Position numbers and translations under genes: made by a program
NCBI GenBank assembly: GCA_973895155.1
Contig: OZ316894.1
Coordinates: 26,908,001-26,972,000, forward strand
DNA: 64,000 bases
DNA from: Marsupella aquatica
Taxonomy: Eukaryota; Marchantiophyta
Direction of reading: 5' to 3'
The notes under the pieces: generated by a model
Seen by the model: only the letters and a program-made list of their open reading frames with translations
What the model was told of the DNA's origin: nothing
Database searches by the model: none
Shown: positions 1-11,623 of the stretch, in pieces
Layout: each line of letters opens with the position of its first letter
Position numbering within the stretch: the stretch's first letter is position 1

Positions 1-47
1 CTATTTGCTCTCTCTTTCTCGCTCTCTCTCTGTCCCTCTCTCTCTAA
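1..47. repeat. CT-rich microsatellite
   Basis: This is a run of CT dinucleotides broken by a few other bases. It is simple low-complexity sequence with no coding sense on either strand. Confidence 0.8.
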
Positions 48-65
48 GTGCCTGAGTTTTGCACC

Positions 66-149
66 AGTTTTTGAATGTCTACAATGTTGAGTTCCCTTTG
101 CAGAGAAATGTGAATGCAGTTTTCGAATGTCTAGAATGTTGAGTTCCCT
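66..149. repeat. Two 32-bp direct repeats
   Basis: Bases 66-97 and 118-149 are near-identical copies containing GAATGTCTA and GTTGAGTTCCCT, 52 bp apart. It is a small local tandem duplication of unknown role. Confidence 0.75.
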
Positions 150-2023
150 GACGTGATGCGATGGAGCATCCTGGACGCGCACTGATTGTAGCAGTTGTGC
201 GTGTCGTCGGCACTGTCATGGATTGGAGAAGGAAATCCCATAGAACTAGCCATTGCACTTTCTCGCACAATGCCTGCATTTCCTTCCCTGTACCATGCTA
301 GCTCCACTGCGACCTTCCACTGCTATCTATGTTGATTCCTTCCACTGCTACAAAATTCTGCTTTGCAATGGCATCCCAATGCTCATATGTCCCAGCAAAA
401 TTCGGGTAGACATAAGTATTAGGCGCGGACTCTTCTCTCTCTGCCTGCCCAAGATCAGGGTTTACTGGTTCTAATTGCTAATTCAGTCCCCATTTAGAAA
501 GACCTAAGAAATTTAACTATCTTCGAGCTTTATTGTTTGTTTTGGCAAAATCTTCCCTTGCGGCCAGCAGCTGAGGCCCAGCGTCCACGATGTCCGATAC
601 ATTTTTCAAGACATAAGTAAGCTGGCTGGGAAATGCCTTTCTCCTCAATCTCAAGAGATGATTTTTCTGGAGTCTGCTCACGTATTGCTCTTGCTTGTCC
701 AGAACCTGAACAGCTATTTACCACAACTGAATCAAGTGCCCGAGTTCTGACCAAGTTGTCCTTTGTCTGTCTGCTGTTGATTTCTGATTGCTACTTGTTG
801 GATTTGTCTGCTATGTTCAATTCAGTTTGTTGTCTTGTTGTCGTCTGACAATGTTTGTGGTGCAAGGTGAGCTTGATCTCTTATTATTACAATGTAGTCC
901 TTAGTTTTCCATTGTATGATGTTTTCCTTAGTCTGTCTATGTTCCTCAATGAATTGGTTTCCTTACTCTTCTTTTGACATCCCTCTGTATCATAGCCCTT
1001 TTCTTTTCTCTTTTTTTTACTGAAGAGAAGTGCAAGCATGTATGGTGAATCCTCACTTGATTCCAGCAGCGACTCTGTAGAATTTTGTCGCCAAAAAGTT
1101 TCAGAGTTTCGTGTGTGGTTTGCCAACTGCTGTGCCACCTCAGAGAATTCCTTAGTGGCTTTTGTACAAGCCTTGCTCTTCAACTATGGTAATTTACAGC
1201 TAACTGTCTGATGTTCACACAACATCCATACACAGCAATGAATACAACTCCATGAATACAGCCACATGATTTCCTTTGGTCTGCAAACTGGACAAAACTA
1301 AACTAAAATCAGCTTGGTCAATTTTAAATCCTTCGTAAGGGTCTCTGACAGCAGCCCGGTATAGTCATTTGTGCACGAAGATAGAGTACGGTGCAGCTTT
1401 TGAAAAAGTGGGTGGACCAGCAGCTTGTTGAGAGTAAAGCAACTTATGGTTCTGTAACAGATGTGTGCAGCAGCTTAAGATGTAGAAGGCACACAATAAA
1501 ACTTGATTTTTACAGATTTAAAAAAGGGCAGGGTGAGTGAGCACTGCATGTTGAACTCACAGGTCCGAATCTTGATTTGATTTCGCTGCTAAAATTCGTA
1601 TCTCTTGCCTGAGTCCCAGTTTGCTGGAGTTTTGTTGCTCTCTGTGCTTTGTTGTGCACATTGTTGTGTTTGCTCTGTCCATTTTAAAACTTGAGAGCCA
1701 AATGAATGCTTTGCTGAAACTCAATTGCTATTTTTTCTGTGTTGCCCTTACAGATTTTAAAAAGGCAGGGTGAGTGAGCACTGCTGTACAGCAAGCAAAG
1801 GCATACAGGTTGCAATATTTGTGATTGCTTCCAATCATCTAGGCCAAGGTTATTTGCGCTGCTCAGTCCTAAATGCTTTGCCATCTATAAAGCATTGGTT
1901 TATGTTGCACCCTTGTGGTTACATGTCATATTTTATGCTGCACCCTCATTCTTTTGTGTCATACTGCACCCTGTTATTCCTTCTTGTTTCACAATCTGAT
2001 GTAGGGTCTGAGTGTGCAGGACC
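150..2023. other. No recognisable gene; possibly 5' part of the CACTA element
   Basis: I see only short open frames without recognisable domains. A direct repeat pair (1510-1547 and 1748-1784) lies inside. Neither a CACTA left terminus nor the missing half of the Copia integrase is visible here. That fits the left end of the CACTA element lying before base 1, but it does not prove it. Confidence 0.5.
1510..1784. repeat. Direct repeat pair of about 37 bp
   Basis: Bases 1510-1547 and 1748-1784 share TTACAGATTT, an A-run, then GGCAGGGTGAGTGAGCACTG. They differ by about one indel and are about 238 bp apart. They lie a few hundred bases upstream of the PHD gene, where they might be transcript leader or promoter repeats. 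Confidence 0.7.
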
Positions 2024-2683
2024 ATGGCTCGCAATAAGCAGAAGGCCATGAATCGTTGCAGAGGTGAATCCTCTCAAGCACCTCAATTGTCCTTATATTC
2101 AGACATTGAGATTAACCAGAATAGTCCACATGTATGTGCGATTTGTGATGAGGGAGGGGATCTCATTGTTTGTGATGGGCCTTGCCACCGACATTTCCAT
2201 AAGAATGTTTCCTGTCCTTTGGGTCAGCAATGGCTATGCCCAACTATATCCCTCGCTGATGGCCATGTTGGAGAATGGCTTTGTGTTGATTGCAAGAATG
2301 AGGAACATTCTTGCTTTAAGTGCCATGTGTCTGGAAAAATTGGTGAAGAGGTAAGAAAATGTCCAGACTCTCTCTGTGCCCGGTTTTACTGTCGGCAGTG
2401 TTTGGTTCCTGGCACAGCATCATGTGGACTCCATATTTGTCTTACTTGTGGACAGGGGCCCAATGATGGGGCTAATGGCTTTTTGGTTCAGTGCATGAGG
2501 TGTCCTAAGGCATGGCACAAAGACTGCCTGCTGTTTATCCAGCAGAGGGGATTTGCCCATGATCGAACAATTTGGGATCACTCAGCGCATGGGCAGCCCA
2601 AGAAGGGGATGTTTTACTGTCCTGACCATGACATTGACCCTACACTAGGCACTCCTGCTAGGAGCCACATATCTTGGATTTGA
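2024..2683 (+). CDS. EDM2-like triple PHD-finger protein, short form
   Basis: A 219-residue protein starting at an ATG in good context (ACCATGG); the open frame extends 12 bases further only through a GTG. It is almost entirely cysteine/histidine zinc-binding sequence. A PHD finger begins with CAICDEGGDLIVCDG, a second cysteine cluster follows (CKNEEHSCFKC), then a third (CLTCGQG with CMRCPKAWHKDC). The end, FYCPDHDIDPTLGTPARSHI, resembles the end of the PHD module of plant EDM2 (ENHANCED DOWNY MILDEW 2), where a similar stretch reads as cysteine, acidic, 'LGTP', 'RDHI'. EDM2 is a nuclear chromatin regulator of transposon silencing and of transcripts that contain heterochromatin. It is much longer; here only the PHD module is present, with no stop codons inside. 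The gene lies 600 bp upstream of the CACTA transposase on the same strand and may be transposon cargo. The family match is from memory. Confidence 0.75.
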   Translation: MARNKQKAMNRCRGESSQAPQLSLYSDIEINQNSPHVCAICDEGGDLIVCDGPCHRHFHKNVSCPLGQQWLCPTISLADGHVGEWLCVDCKNEEHSCFKCHVSGKIGEEVRKCPDSLCARFYCRQCLVPGTASCGLHICLTCGQGPNDGANGFLVQCMRCPKAWHKDCLLFIQQRGFAHDRTIWDHSAHGQPKKGMFYCPDHDIDPTLGTPARSHISWI

Positions 2684-3280
2684 TTGAGGCTGGATCGAAC
2701 ACAAACTTGAGATAGAGCTTTTTGATGGTTTCACGTGGACTTAAACAATTTTCAGAGTGCTAAAACATGTGGACTATTTATATGCAGTTTGATGAACTCC
2801 TCATGTATACACACTCTACGACAGTGCATTGCGGATTGAGGCAATTAATTTTGAGAAATCAACTTTATTATCTTTTCCAGGGTAGGATTCTGATTTTCAA
2901 GCATGTACTTTGAGTGTGACTTTCCTCCATATTGATGTCTAAACTTCACTTGTAAATTTGTCACTGGTGTCACAAACGTTACTTATTCCAGACCTGTCTG
3001 CTCACATTCCTAATAGGCAAACAAATACTGGAAATGATGAAGGCACAGAGATTTACGTTCATAGTATCATTCTGATGACACTGTATGTGATGCTCTATTT
3101 GTATGCAAGGAGAAGGTGCCCTACTACAGTGGATTTGAGAAACTGGGCTCTGTGGGTTTGAGCAATTGGACTGTGGTTGGCATCGGTTGTACAACTGTGA
3201 CGGTAGGCCCAATTTTGTATGCATGTCACTCTGATTCAGTTTGAAAATCATAGTTTGAATACAATTTCAATCAAGCTAGC
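2684..3280. other. Spacer between PHD gene and transposase gene
   Basis: No coding sequence is supported. This should hold the 3' end of the PHD transcript and the promoter and leader of the transposase gene. No CACTA-type terminus or GGTCATT subterminal repeat is seen, so nothing here marks a transposon boundary between the two genes. Confidence 0.5.
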
Positions 3281-6200
3281 ATGGCACAATTGCCACAGAA
3301 TACGTTAGGTGTGGGTAGAACTCCAAAGTTGCCGCTCTTCCATCCAGCTAGAGTACAACATCGTGATGATGCTTTGTGGGTTCGAGAACAGAAGGCCTGC
3401 CACAAGAGTGGGGACCATAAGATGTACTGCCCTTGTGTGAACTGCAAAGGGAATTATAGGACTAATCGGAATACTGCTAGACTGCACCTTATTAAACATG
3501 GTCGGTACCCTGCATGTCGAGTGTGGGTGGGAGAGGGACAGGACTCTTCTGATGAAGAGTGGGGTGCTGACTACATGTCACAACATGGCCCTGAGGCATT
3601 GAGGGTAGCAAACCTTCAGCAGGCAACCTGTGCACAACAGCCAACTGTAGATGTTGAAGAACATTTATTTGTAGATGTTCCAGAGTATCCAACTGTGGAT
3701 GTTCCAGAGTATCCAACTGTGGATGTTCAAGAACATCCAACTATAGATGTCGAAGAACATATCAGGGCTCTACTGGAAGAAACGTTGCTGAGAACCAGTG
3801 AAGAATCCCCTGAGCATGAGCTAGATGATCAGGACCGTTTTGACTTGGATTTTGTACTTGGGGATGATGAGAGTGAAGGAGGTGCCCATCCTGTAAACCC
3901 CCTTGAAACCTCCAAAACTCCTGTGGAGACTGATCCTGCACAGTTATCTTTAGATGCAGCAATGCAACCTTTGTTCCCAGGCAGCAAAATAGATGTTGTG
4001 TCATTCATGTTGCTTCTGCTGAACATCTGTCATGGCCATGGATTCTCAAACAAAGGAGTGAATGCATTGTTGTCTTTGATGGGGGAGCATGGTATGCCTA
4101 CAGAGCATAATCTGCCCAAGAACTTATATGCTGCAAAGCAGCTATTGAGAAAGCTTGGCTTGGATTATGAGAGAATCCCTGTCTGTGAGAAAGGTTGTAT
4201 GCTCTTTAGGGGTGAGAATGCCAAGTTAGAAAACTGTTCAGTGTGTCAGCAGCCCAAGATGAAGAGAGTGGGGAATTCATTACAGGCAAGGAAGGTAGTG
4301 CGGTATTTCCCTATAATTCCCAGGTTGAAGAGATTGTATGCCACTGCTGGTACATCTAAACTCATGACTTGGCATCATGAGAATAGAAGCACAGACAACA
4401 TGGTTCGGCACGCAGCAGATTCAAAGGCTTGGAAGCATGTGGATACAAATATTGATCGGGAATTTGCAGCTGAACCAAGGAATGTGCGATTTGGGTTGGC
4501 ACTTGATGGGGTGAATCCCTTTGGGAATAATTCCACAGCTTGGTCTACCTGGCCAATACTGTTGTTGAATTACAATTTACCTCCTTGGCTTACCACCAAG
4601 AAGTTCTTTGTCATGCTAGCTATGCTGATTCCAGGACCTGATTCAGTAACAGAGGAACAGCTAGACATAATATTGGGCCCATTCTATGAGGAGTTGGAGC
4701 TGTTGTGGAAGAAAGGAGTGCCCTGCTTTGACAAATTGCCACGCCCAGGATTGTCTCAACACTTCAACCTTAGGGCTGTGCTATTGTGGACAATCAATGA
4801 TTACCCTGCATATGGTTTAATATCTGGACAACAACACTCTGGATACAAAGGATGTGTCATCTGTGGGCCAGAATGTGTGGCACGTGGTTCTAAGCACTTG
4901 CAGAAATTAGAGTACAGTGGCCACCGTCGATGGTTAGCAACAAGGCATCTTTTTCGTAGACCAGATAGTGCACAATACTTTGATGGTGCAATTGAGAGTC
5001 GACCTGCACCGTGTAGAATGACAAGCTCTGATAGAAAGAAGTGGGGAGACGAGACAACAGAATATTTGAAGAAGGGAGGAACCAAGGTTGAGGATGAGAA
5101 ATGCCCCATAAAGGTGCATGGAGTGAAGAGGGCTACTGGTCTGTACAAGTTGCCCTATTGGAATGTAAGACTCCATACTACTACAATGAATTTCTGCAAT
5201 CTCTTCATATGACTTTGAAATATATTCTCTTCATATACTTCCTGTAGCCCAGATTTTGTAATTGTTGTATTCAATGCACTAATTTCTGAATTGTGTCCAC
5301 TGCACAAACTACTGCCCAGTGATGCCAAAAGTTGTATTCAATGCCCTAATTTCTGAATTGTGTGTCCACTGCAGAAACTACTCATTAACCATTGTCTAGA
5401 TCCCATGCACTGTGAGAAGAATCTTGCACACAACATTGTGCACACTATCATTGGGACCAAGGACACTCCTTCTGTGAGAGAAGACATGAAGCTCTTACAG
5501 GTGCGCCAACACCTATGGCTTGTACCCAATCCAGCTCCCAAGCGTAAGGATGACAAATTGTTGATGCCCCCAGCCCCATATTGCCTGAGCAAGAAGGAAA
5601 GAACAAGGTTCTTGGAGGTTTTATTGACCTTGAAAGGGCCCACTGGTTTTTCAAGTTCTTTGGCAAAGTGTGTTACAAAATCCAAGAAACTCTCTGGGTT
5701 GAAATCACATGATTTCCACCAACTCATGCAACAGATTCTCCCTCTGGCAACAATGGGATTACTTGATGAAGGGGTTCGCTTGGCCATAGCTGGGGTGAGC
5801 AATATCTATCGCCAGATCTGTACGAAGGTGTGGGACCCTTCAATGTATGAGAATTTGATGATGGATGTTGCATTCACTCTCTGCATTTTGGAAATCCATT
5901 TTCCACCAAGCTTCTTTGATGTCATGACCCATTTAATGATTCACCTAGTGGAGGAATTAGACTTGTGTGGCCCAGTTACAGGCAGATGGATGTACCCAAT
6001 AGAGAGGAACCTGAAGGTATTGAAGGGTTATGTACGAAACAAGGCACGTCCAGAGGCTTCTATGGCTGAAGGCTATGTATTAGATGAGTCTTTGGGATTT
6101 CTTTCTGAATACATGATTGATGCAAAGGGAGAGGGAAAACGAACCTGGGAGTTGGAGGAGGATGCTGGCGTTGCAGGCATTGTTTTGGAAGGGGCTGCAA

Positions 6201-7274
6201 AGGCGATAACTTTGGATTGGTCTGAAATGATGGCCATGCATCATTATATATTAGAGAATGAAGAGACAGTGGCTCCATGGTATAGGTACATAAACCCTAG
6301 AAACTCTCCTATCCTTAGGCATATGGATCATAATTATGTTTCCCCATTGTGTTTGTATATTCATGGTGGATCGTGCACTAATGTCTTCAGTGTTGTTGTT
6401 GCCATGCAGGATATATGATGCTACCAATGAGACTGTTACCAAACGAAGAGTGGATTTCCGGAAGGAGTGGATGAGGAAGCCTGCCAATCGAAGAAAACCA
6501 GTGGAATTTCCCGTAGACTGCCAAGAATTGCCACCTTTCAGGGAATGGTTTCAAACATTAGTCAATACCCATAATTTTGAGAAAGAGTCTGAGCGGTCAT
6601 TACTATCTGCATACTCCACACCACCTAGTTTGAAGGCACGACTGTATAGGGCATGTAGAGCCTATGGGCACCATTGGAGGACTATTCCATCCTTGGGGTG
6701 TTTGAGTGATTGTGATTCTGGTGCTTTCAGCACTTTTGATTCTGGGATGGCTTCTACATTCACTGAGAAGCGAGTGGACAGGTCTGGTGCAACCATAGAA
6801 GAATCTGTACAGTATGTAGGGGCCTTGACAGATATCTTGGTACTGAATTATGGCAGCTTGAGGAAAGAGGTGATTCTTTTCAAAGGGAAATGGGCAGATC
6901 CATCATGGACTCCTAAATCCTCTGCCAGTATGAGGTATACCAAGTCTGGTCTTTGGCAGGTGAATTTCCATAGAGAACTGGGTGTGTCCAAGAAAATGGA
7001 TTACGTTTTCCCAAAGCAAGTGGAGCAGGTTTTCTTCCACCCCAATGAGAAGGGGATAGCATGGAGAACAATCCTCCACAAAGAATCCAGGTCCACAAGG
7101 GTGTTAGGTGATTACACAGACGTTGATTTCCATGCTACAATGGAAAACAATGTCAAATTACACATCGAATTGGCTAAGGCCTGTAGGTCCAGAGAAAATC
7201 CAGGACCAAGTACTGGTCCCAAACGAGGCAGAGATGCAGAGGGATCTGCAAGAAAGGGCAGGCCTAAGCAGTGA
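3281..7274 (+). CDS. TNP2-like CACTA transposase, three exons
   Basis: Exons are 3281-5164, 5375-6285 and 6410-7274. The junctions are good GT-AG sites (AAT|GTAAGA, TGCAG|AAA, TATAG|GTACA, ATGCAG|GAT) and keep the frame, giving 1219 residues without a stop. Domains in order: an N-terminal transposase-associated region (about residues 15-85, with CPCVNCKG and HLIKHGR); a Transposase_21 core (about 230-700, including RFGLALDGVNPFG and LDPMHCEKN across intron 1); a DUF4218-like block (VEELDLCGPVTGRWMYPIER); and a DUF4216-like C-terminal part (EVILFKGKWADPS). Known family members cut and join CACTA ends in the nucleus. The intact spliced frame suggests recent activity. I did not identify the catalytic acidic residues individually. 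Confidence 0.92.
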
Positions 7275-7373
7275 ATAGGTTTTAGCTAGGTGTGTGAAGT
7301 CCATAGATGGACTACATGTATGGACTATTTATGAAATCAGACTAATGGTTTATCCATTTGTGCAGTTGGTGAA

Positions 7374-10300
7374 TGCAGCCTGTGAAAGGAAGATTGCAAG
7401 GGTTGTCACATTCTGTGAATCCTTATGAGGAGGCCCGAAATCGGAACATAGAGCATAATGTCAGAATTATGCGTGATCTAGGACTGGGGCCAGACTGCAA
7501 GCTGATGTGTGTGTTGATATGTCTATTGCAAATTTGATTCAGTAGATGGAGTTGTCAGGTTCATGTTCTGTTTTCATATTCCAGATTGGTCTCATACTAG
7601 TATGGATCCTGTACATAAGTACTAGTGTTATGGTGTTGTAGATTCATTTTGCATGTATGTTTGATCTGCATTGGTGTATGTTGATGATTGCTTTGTTCCT
7701 TAGAGGCCCAACCACACATGTACAACGAGAGAGAGGAAAGCCTGCTTTGGTGAAAGGTACTTCAACTGAAACATTGCCAAAGAGGAGGAGCTCTAGACTA
7801 TCAGAAGTTACCAAGGTGAACATGGCAGAGTTTGGTGATGATGGCTATGGTTCTCCTTCTGAGTATGACACTGAGGATTCTGACATTGGAGGGTCAGAAC
7901 CAGAGAGTGCACAACAGGTAATGCTTGAACTTCATCATCCTAATAGGAAGGGATCCTTGTCCCTTTTTCAAATTATATGTTGATATGCTTACGTTGTCCA
8001 TGATGTAGGTACAGAAACAAAATTGTGGTCCTAAGAAGACTGGGCCTGGTGGAGGTGGGCTAGTGAGATGTTGGAAAGACCCAGACACTGGACTCTTATA
8101 TGAAAGTGAGTGGATTGTACTGTTCTACTTTTCAGGTGTGTTTGGAAGTTGATATTCTACTTGGAAATGAAATTAATTGAAGTGCTTTGGTGTTGTGTGT
8201 TTGTTTAGTGGTTCCATCAGCATCTGAAGGCAGATCAGGTCAATCTGATGTACTACATTCCAGAGGATCTTCAGGTAATACACAATCTGCTCGTGTTGCA
8301 TATGCAAGTACATTTGCTCAACTTTTCAATCATGTACATATTTTTTGATTGAATGCATGTGTGTGCATTGCAGGAGGGGCCTCTGAGATGCGCAGGGAAC
8401 GAAGGCATGCTAAGAAGCAGTTTGATAATACTGCCAAACAACGAAGGGATTGCGGAGAGGTGCCCAAACACATTAAAGTGAGTATTGTACTTGTTTGTAG
8501 ATTTAGACAAATCTGATCCTCTCTGTTGTTGTGTGTATAAAACCTGGACTCTGCATAAATTCCAGAGTTATGATCTGACATTGTCTATGAAATGCAGATT
8601 TATGACAATGATATTGATGATTCTGATGGCAACAAACAATACTGGCTGGAGGAACTTCGTGGCAACGTACTCAGAGTCTTTGATGTATCAAAGCCAAAAT
8701 GGACTGATCATCCACAAGTTCATACAACCACAGTGTGGAATAACATGGCAGCTGAGTGGGAGTATGTGGGTGGGGAATTTATTAACACCAAATTCCAGAG
8801 TCATTGTCGTGGCATATTGAAGAGAGAGCGCCATAAAATGCATGTTTATTGGAAGAAAGTTTGCAATGAGGATCCAACCAAACTTGGGCCATCTGGTGTT
8901 GATCCAAAGAAATGGGCAGCTTTGGTATCTCATTTTACCAGTCCAGCATTGATATCTTTGAGTAAACAGATGACTGATAAAAGAGCACGAGTGCAAGATA
9001 CCTCTCACTTTGGAAGGGGAGGGCATGCTGCAGCAGCAAAGAGAATGGTAAATTGTCTATCATTTTCACTATCAATTCTGTCTTGTTTGTGAATCTTGAT
9101 GAAAACAAACTCTGTGATTTCTCATTCATTGTGTGTTTGAACAGAAGCAGAAGAGAGGATCAAGCCCAGGTATATCTGACCTGAAAGAAAACCATGGTAG
9201 TCAGGGTTCATTGCCAAAGGTGACAATGAGCCCATCATTGGCAAGTGCAGAAGGTCAGACTGGTAGTTTTGTGGGAGCAAAGGTGAGCCCATCATTGGCA
9301 AGTGGGGAGGGTAAAAGTGCTAGCTTACTGGGGCAAGGAAACAGACATGGATCAGCTGTGAGTATTGTCATACCAATTTGATTTGTACATCATTCTCCAT
9401 TTGACAGAGCCAGTGTTGTGTCGTTTGTAAGTTTGACAGTGAGACTGTTGTGTTGGTTTGTGGTTCATTTACAGACCCCACATTCAAAAGAAGAGATCAC
9501 TGCCATTGGGGCTGTGAAATTGGATGTCGCTGAGTTGAAAGGCACTGTGAGGGAGTTGACAAACATGATGACTACGTGGATGGCACATCACCCCAGTAAT
9601 GCACAAGTTCCAACAGTTGTGCCTAGTCACAGTAAGTTGACTACAACTACCAAACAAGGTAGTAGAAAGCGATCTCTTACTTTTTCAGGCGATAATGAAG
9701 GTAAAATTCTCTATCATGTATACACTGTCCATTCAATGTAATTATTGTGATGTGTATATGTCATTGCATGTTTATAATGTTCTTGCATGTTTTTAGTGTG
9801 ATTATATGTTGCTGGTGTATACATGTTTGTTTATGCATTTCTTTTGTGTGTGTTTTATGACAGCATCTTTAGGGGAGCCTCCTGTGTCACAGGGAAGACC
9901 AACTGACACAGCTAACAGTACTCTAAAGCAAACTGAATTGGAAGTGAACCTTTTGCCATCTAAGTTGCCCAAAGAAGCCATTTCAGATGTCTTTCAGTTG
10001 CCAGAGGATAAGTCGACTCAGTTGACACCAGATGTAACCCCAGAATCATCTGAGTTGCCAAAAGAAACTCCCATTCCAAGTGAACAGGATGACACTCCAT
10101 CAACTAGAAAGGGAAAGAAGAAAAGGAAGAAAGGATCCTCAGCAAATGCATCACCTGCACAGAAGAAACCAATGCAGTCTCCTAACCCCGTTGCAAAGGT
10201 AAATGTGTGTTTGATTTGAGTGTTCTTCTATCTTTCAATTTCTGTTTATTGCATTTTTAACAAAATGTGTTGTTCACAGTTTGCAAGAGGAGATTTGGTG

Positions 10301-10540
10301 AAGATGAAGAGCGTTGTGGACAATTCCATGATAGTGGCAGAAGGTGAGGTGACAGGGCTGCCAGGAGAAGATAAGTTTCATTGTGCAGATTTTGAAAGCC
10401 CTTTCTTGCGAGTGCGTGTGATTGAAGTGTTTGTAGATGTGGCATTGCCATTTGCCAATTCAGGGGAGAACCAGTCTAAATTATCTGATGTGAAAGGGAT
10501 GAATGCCCTATGGAACTCTAGATTGCTTAAGAAGCAATAG
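7374..10540 (+). CDS. TNPA-like CACTA accessory protein (Ptta/En/Spm Transposase_24), about ten exons
   Basis: Splice sites support exons near 7374-7500, then 7704-7917, 8009-8105, 8209-8274, 8374-8477, 8598-9047, 9145-9357, 9475-9700, 9864-10198 and 10280-10540. The first exon codes for NPYEEARNRNIEHNVRIMRD, the usual opening of this family, but its start codon and its donor are uncertain. The exon at 8598 carries the Transposase_24 signature (SKPKWTDHPQ, later W-N-N and F-Q-S-H-C-R-G), a DNA-binding region of Ptta/En/Spm proteins. A low-complexity, lysine-rich linker follows. The last exon codes for VAEGEVTGLPGEDKFH and similar, which resembles the C-terminal domain found in many of these proteins. 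Known TNPA binds subterminal repeats and helps bring transposon ends together; the palindromic repeats just downstream are the likely targets. Confidence 0.82.
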
Positions 10541-10859
10541 AAATAGCACTCTATCAAGAAACAATAGACATGATAGAATGACAACTCTGTTTTTCTATAA
10601 ACATGCAGAGTGATTGGTATGTCAGGTTGTAACAATTGACAATCTAATATTATTGATGTCAATGTAATTTTGTTTCATAAATTTGCATTGAGTTCAATAT
10701 TTACCGTGAGACTTATGAAGGTATCTTGTATGAATATCAATTGGATTTGTGATATATATCGAATGTTTCTTTAAGTTTTCATTTAGCAACTCTATTGAAT
10801 GGCTTTGTAATATATGATTTTTGATTGACATCAAGTTTTATCTATCATGATCACTTAAA

Positions 10860-11603
10860 TTTGAATTTCTCCAAATCATTGAATACTTCGTCTGAATGAT
10901 TGGCTTGAATGACTAAATGACTAGCTAGAATGACTGATGTAATGGTCATTATTCACAACTATCTTTGTGACCAATATGACTCAACTCTGGTCATTAAAGA
11001 CATAGACTAAATGATTCAAAGAATGACATATACAATGACCTTTCTCATGGTCATTATAAACAAGTCCACTATGACTCACTTTATGTCATTCAAGACATGT
11101 CATTAATGACTAATGTGTATCTTTACGTGTCTTCTCCCAATTGAACCACGTGTCTCAATATGACTTGTTTATACTGTAGTCATTTTGGACACGTCCAAAA
11201 TGACCCAAATATATTGCCAAATGGTGAATCCTCTTTGAACCACGTGTCACTATTTGATTTGTTATATAATGTACGTCATTTTGGACTGTCCAAAATGACC
11301 AATGTTATTAGTTTTTTTATTGCCACGTGTCGTTGTGTGATTGGGTACGGGGACCATCGACGGTCAACGGCAATTGACCGTCGATGGTGATTTGTGTCGT
11401 CATTTTGGACCGTTCAACATTTATGACCATATCATAAAAACGGTCATTTAGGATAGTATGAAATGACCACATGTTTTTAGCGTCATTTGTCCAAAAGGAC
11501 CGTGACCAAAATGTCCGTTGTGACGTGTCTGGAAAGACGAGAACAATTGCGTCATTGTTTTGTTAAAAAGACCTGATTAATAGTCATTGTTTTGGTCATA
11601 AAA
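10860..11603. repeat. CACTA right subterminal repeats, many palindromic
   Basis: AATGACC or GGTCATT motifs recur many times in both orientations. Several are arranged as near-perfect palindromes: GTCATTTTGGAC and its complement with a 2-base spacer near 11179, and again with a 1-base spacer near 11275. In En/Spm elements such repeats bind TNPA and are methylation targets. Confidence 0.85.
11353..11388. repeat. Perfect 15-bp stem hairpin inside the CACTA subterminal region
   Basis: ACCATCGACGGTCAA (11353-11367) is followed by a 6-base loop and its exact reverse complement (11374-11388). The sequence is unrelated to the GTCATTTTGGAC palindromes around it. Confidence 0.9.
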
Positions 11604-11623
11604 TACATTGTTTTCTACTAGTG
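11604..11623 (-). repeat. CACTA right terminal inverted repeat
   Basis: Read on the minus strand this is CACTAGTAGAAAACAATGTA. It begins with the CACTA hallmark and marks the element's 3' boundary. Its partner was not found in the window. Confidence 0.85.

Larger units (their letters stand above)
3281..11623 (+). mobile_element. CACTA (En/Spm-type) DNA transposon; right end defined, left end not found
   Basis: The element has the standard two-gene order of autonomous CACTA transposons: a TNP2-like transposase (3281-7274), then a TNPA-like protein (7374-10540). A 1.1-kb subterminal region follows, full of GTCATTTTGGAC and its reverse complement. On the reverse strand it ends with CACTAGTAGAAAACAATGTA, a typical CACTA terminus, so the right end is 11623. 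The flanking TAG (11624-11626) could be half of a 3-bp target duplication. The element sits in a Copia integrase sequence that reads on directly from 11624. The other half of that integrase is not found between 1 and 3280, so the true left end probably lies before the window. If so, the PHD gene at 2024 is inside the element. Confidence 0.85.

Noticed and set aside
2064-2354. Alternative frame inside the PHD gene
   Set aside because: A shadow frame. The cysteine pattern and ATG context support the 2024-2683 frame.
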